A stretch of 64,000 nucleotides of DNA from a bacterium. GTDB taxonomy: Bacteria > Planctomycetota > UBA1135 > GCA-002686595. The notes beneath the pieces were generated by a model. It saw nothing but the letters and a program-made list of their open reading frames with translations. It searched no databases and was not told where the DNA came from. The position numbers were made by a program, and so were the translations under genes. Location of the stretch: contig JAAELL010000348.1 in NCBI GenBank assembly GCA_024226735.1, positions 1 through 64,000 of the forward strand. Direction: 5' to 3'. Shown here in pieces: positions 62,979-64,000 of this stretch (positions within the stretch are counted from its first letter, which is position 1; the number at the start of each line of letters is the position of its first letter).

Positions 62979-63098
62979 TTACGCAGTGGGCGGAGTGCGG
63001 AAGGAATCGAGGAAGAGCGCCGCGAGCCCGACCGTTGCCGCGCTCGAGAGGACGCTCGTCGCGATCAACATTGCCGTTGCGCTCACCGCGCTCCGCAT
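62979..63098 (-). CDS. Possible 39-residue small membrane protein downstream of lolD
   Basis: Reads MRSAVSATAMLIATSVLSSA, then a further hydrophobic stretch and LDSFRTPPTA. It forms a single predicted membrane helix and starts 20 bases after the lolD stop on the same strand. No family was recognised and the Shine-Dalgarno is weak, so it may be chance. Confidence 0.3.
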   Translation of the reverse strand: MRSAVSATAMLIATSVLSSAATVGLAALFLDSFRTPPTA

Positions 63099-63118
63099 CT
63101 CGAGGCCCCGTTCCGTGC

Positions 63119-63889
63119 TCAGTGCGGGATTGGAGTCCGCGAGTCCGCTTGGATCAACCCGTCTTCCATGTGGACGATCCGCTCGCAGCGCTTGGCCAGC
63201 CGTTCGTCGTGCGTCACCAGGAGCAGTGAGAGCCCCCGGGTCTCCTGCTCCTCGAAGAGCAGATCCAGGACCTTCTCACCCGTCGCGCGGTCGAGGTTTC
63301 CCGTCGGTTCGTCCGCGATCAGGATCGGCGGGTCGAGCAGGAGCGCGCGTGCGATTGCGACGCGCTGCTGCTCTCCGCCCGAGAGCTGTCCGGGCCGGTG
63401 CGTGAGACGCTCGGCGAGGCCGAAGCGCGTCAGCATCTCGAGCGCCTTGTTGGTGTACCCGGCGCGCTTGGAGCGGAACGTCGCGGCGCTGTGCGCGATC
63501 ATCGCGGGCAGGAGCGCGTTCTCGAGCGCCGAGAGCTCCGCCAGCAGGTGGTAGAACTGAAAAACGAAGCCGATCTTCGCGTTGCGGAGCCGGCTGCGCT
63601 GCGCCTGGCCAAGCTGCCAGACACGCACGTTCTCGACCTCGACTTCACCCTCGGTCGGGCGGTCGAGCAGGCCGAGGATGTTGAGCAGAGTCGTCTTGCC
63701 CGCGCCGGAGGAGCCCATCAGGCACAGACGCTCGGCCCGGTAGAGCTCGAGGTCTACGCCGTGCAGGATCTCGAGCCGCCGGTCACCGACCTTGAACGAG
63801 CGCCGCACGCCCGTAGCGGCGAGCACGCGCTCGGGCGCCTCTTGGGAAGGTGCCGTCTGCTCGTTCGTTTCGGTGCTCGAGTCGACCAT
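63119..63889 (-). CDS. lolD: ABC transporter ATP-binding protein, LolD/MacB type
   Basis: ATPase of an envelope exporter, most likely LolCDE, which extracts lipoproteins from the inner membrane. The 256-residue protein from Met at 63889 has Walker A GSSGAGKT, signature LSGGEQQR, Walker B ILIADEPTGNLD and the H-loop LVTHD, as well as the LolD-typical IGFVFQFYHLLAELSALENALLPAM. The first 28 residues are a polar extension. It follows the tail of a LolC/E-type permease by 2 bases, so both are one operon. MacB-type efflux ATPases share these motifs and cannot be fully excluded. Confidence 0.92.
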   Translation of the reverse strand: MVDSSTETNEQTAPSQEAPERVLAATGVRRSFKVGDRRLEILHGVDLELYRAERLCLMGSSGAGKTTLLNILGLLDRPTEGEVEVENVRVWQLGQAQRSRLRNAKIGFVFQFYHLLAELSALENALLPAMIAHSAATFRSKRAGYTNKALEMLTRFGLAERLTHRPGQLSGGEQQRVAIARALLLDPPILIADEPTGNLDRATGEKVLDLLFEEQETRGLSLLLVTHDERLAKRCERIVHMEDGLIQADSRTPIPH

Positions 63890-63891
63890 CT

Positions 63892-64000
63892 TTATTCGAA
63901 CCTCAGGGCCTCGACGGGATCGAGCTTGGCTGCGCGCCACGCCGGGATCATCGCGAAGGCAAGTGTGCAGACGAGGGCTCCCGCCACGATCCAAGCGACG
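63892..64000 (-). CDS. C-terminal end of a LolC/LolE (FtsX-like) permease, cut by the window edge
   Basis: The last 36 codons read ALVCTLAFAMIPAWRAAKL then DPVEALRFE and TAA. PAWRAAxLDPVEALR is the common C-terminus of FtsX-domain permeases of LolC/E and MacB. The gene extends beyond base 64000 and is 2 bases upstream of lolD. Confidence 0.88.
   Translation of the reverse strand, partial: VAWIVAGALVCTLAFAMIPAWRAAKLDPVEALRFE

Overview
The window is GC-rich (mostly G/C third codon positions), densely coding on both strands, with frequent 1-4 bp gene overlaps and several GTG/TTG starts. Gene content points to a flagellated, Gram-negative-type bacterium that makes peptidoglycan: flgD/fliK, lolD plus a LolC/E tail, murJ, dapF, parB with parS, a B12-dependent ribonucleotide reductase, sulfatases, and many secreted HEAT/von Willebrand A proteins. 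A secreted protein at 14496-15437 ends in a domain that I recall as recurrent in Planctomycetota. My best guess is a planctomycete outside the classical model genera; this is inference, with no rRNA gene in the window to confirm it.

Layout. 1-2182: flagellar hook genes fliK-flgD (minus) with a sigma-54-like promoter, bounded by a palindromic repeat. 2312-9252: rpiA, a Fur-type feoAB operon, a DsbD-like protein read through an in-frame TGA (probable selenoprotein), and a CDF metal exporter. 9351-25579: housekeeping block (nrdJ, murJ, yqeY, gyrA, an eIF2B-like protein, M48 protease, dapF, RNase HIII, Rieske protein, cystathionine beta-synthase-like enzyme). 25595-34258: a transport and wall-sugar region, with a TRAP binding protein followed by a beta-lactamase/NamZ fusion and a sulfatase (plus), then a SUKH protein and TRAP permeases dctM/dctQ (minus). 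34298-45015: a long minus-strand run of an SGNH hydrolase, a processive GT2, a membrane alkaline-phosphatase-superfamily enzyme and three tandem secreted HEAT+VWA paralogues. 45107-51439: a three-gene TerB / BrxD-like ATPase / Lhr-like helicase operon that looks like a stand-alone defence module. 51532-58578: DUF1579 protein and a five-gene operon (two secreted proteins, acyltransferase, DUF72, alpha/beta hydrolase). 58791-64000: membrane-anchored cyclophilin, parS pair, parB, membrane protein, metallophosphatase, palindromic repeat and a LolCDE-type exporter.

Most notable observations: (1) a UGA codon replacing the first Cys of a thioredoxin CxxC in the DsbD-like protein, with a SECIS-like hairpin just downstream; (2) a dispersed 167-178 bp palindromic repeat family (three copies) with conserved ends and core but different, self-complementary arms; (3) the TerB-BrxD-BrxHI module without other BREX genes, whose first start codon abuts a 12-bp hairpin; (4) the SGNH/GT2/AP-superfamily/3x HEAT-VWA cluster; (5) a fused AmlC-NamZ-type enzyme next to a TRAP binding protein, suggesting uptake of released N-acetylmuramic acid; (6) a recurrent triple stem-loop downstream of two minus-strand genes.

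No rRNA, tRNA, CRISPR array, complete insertion sequence or prophage was seen.
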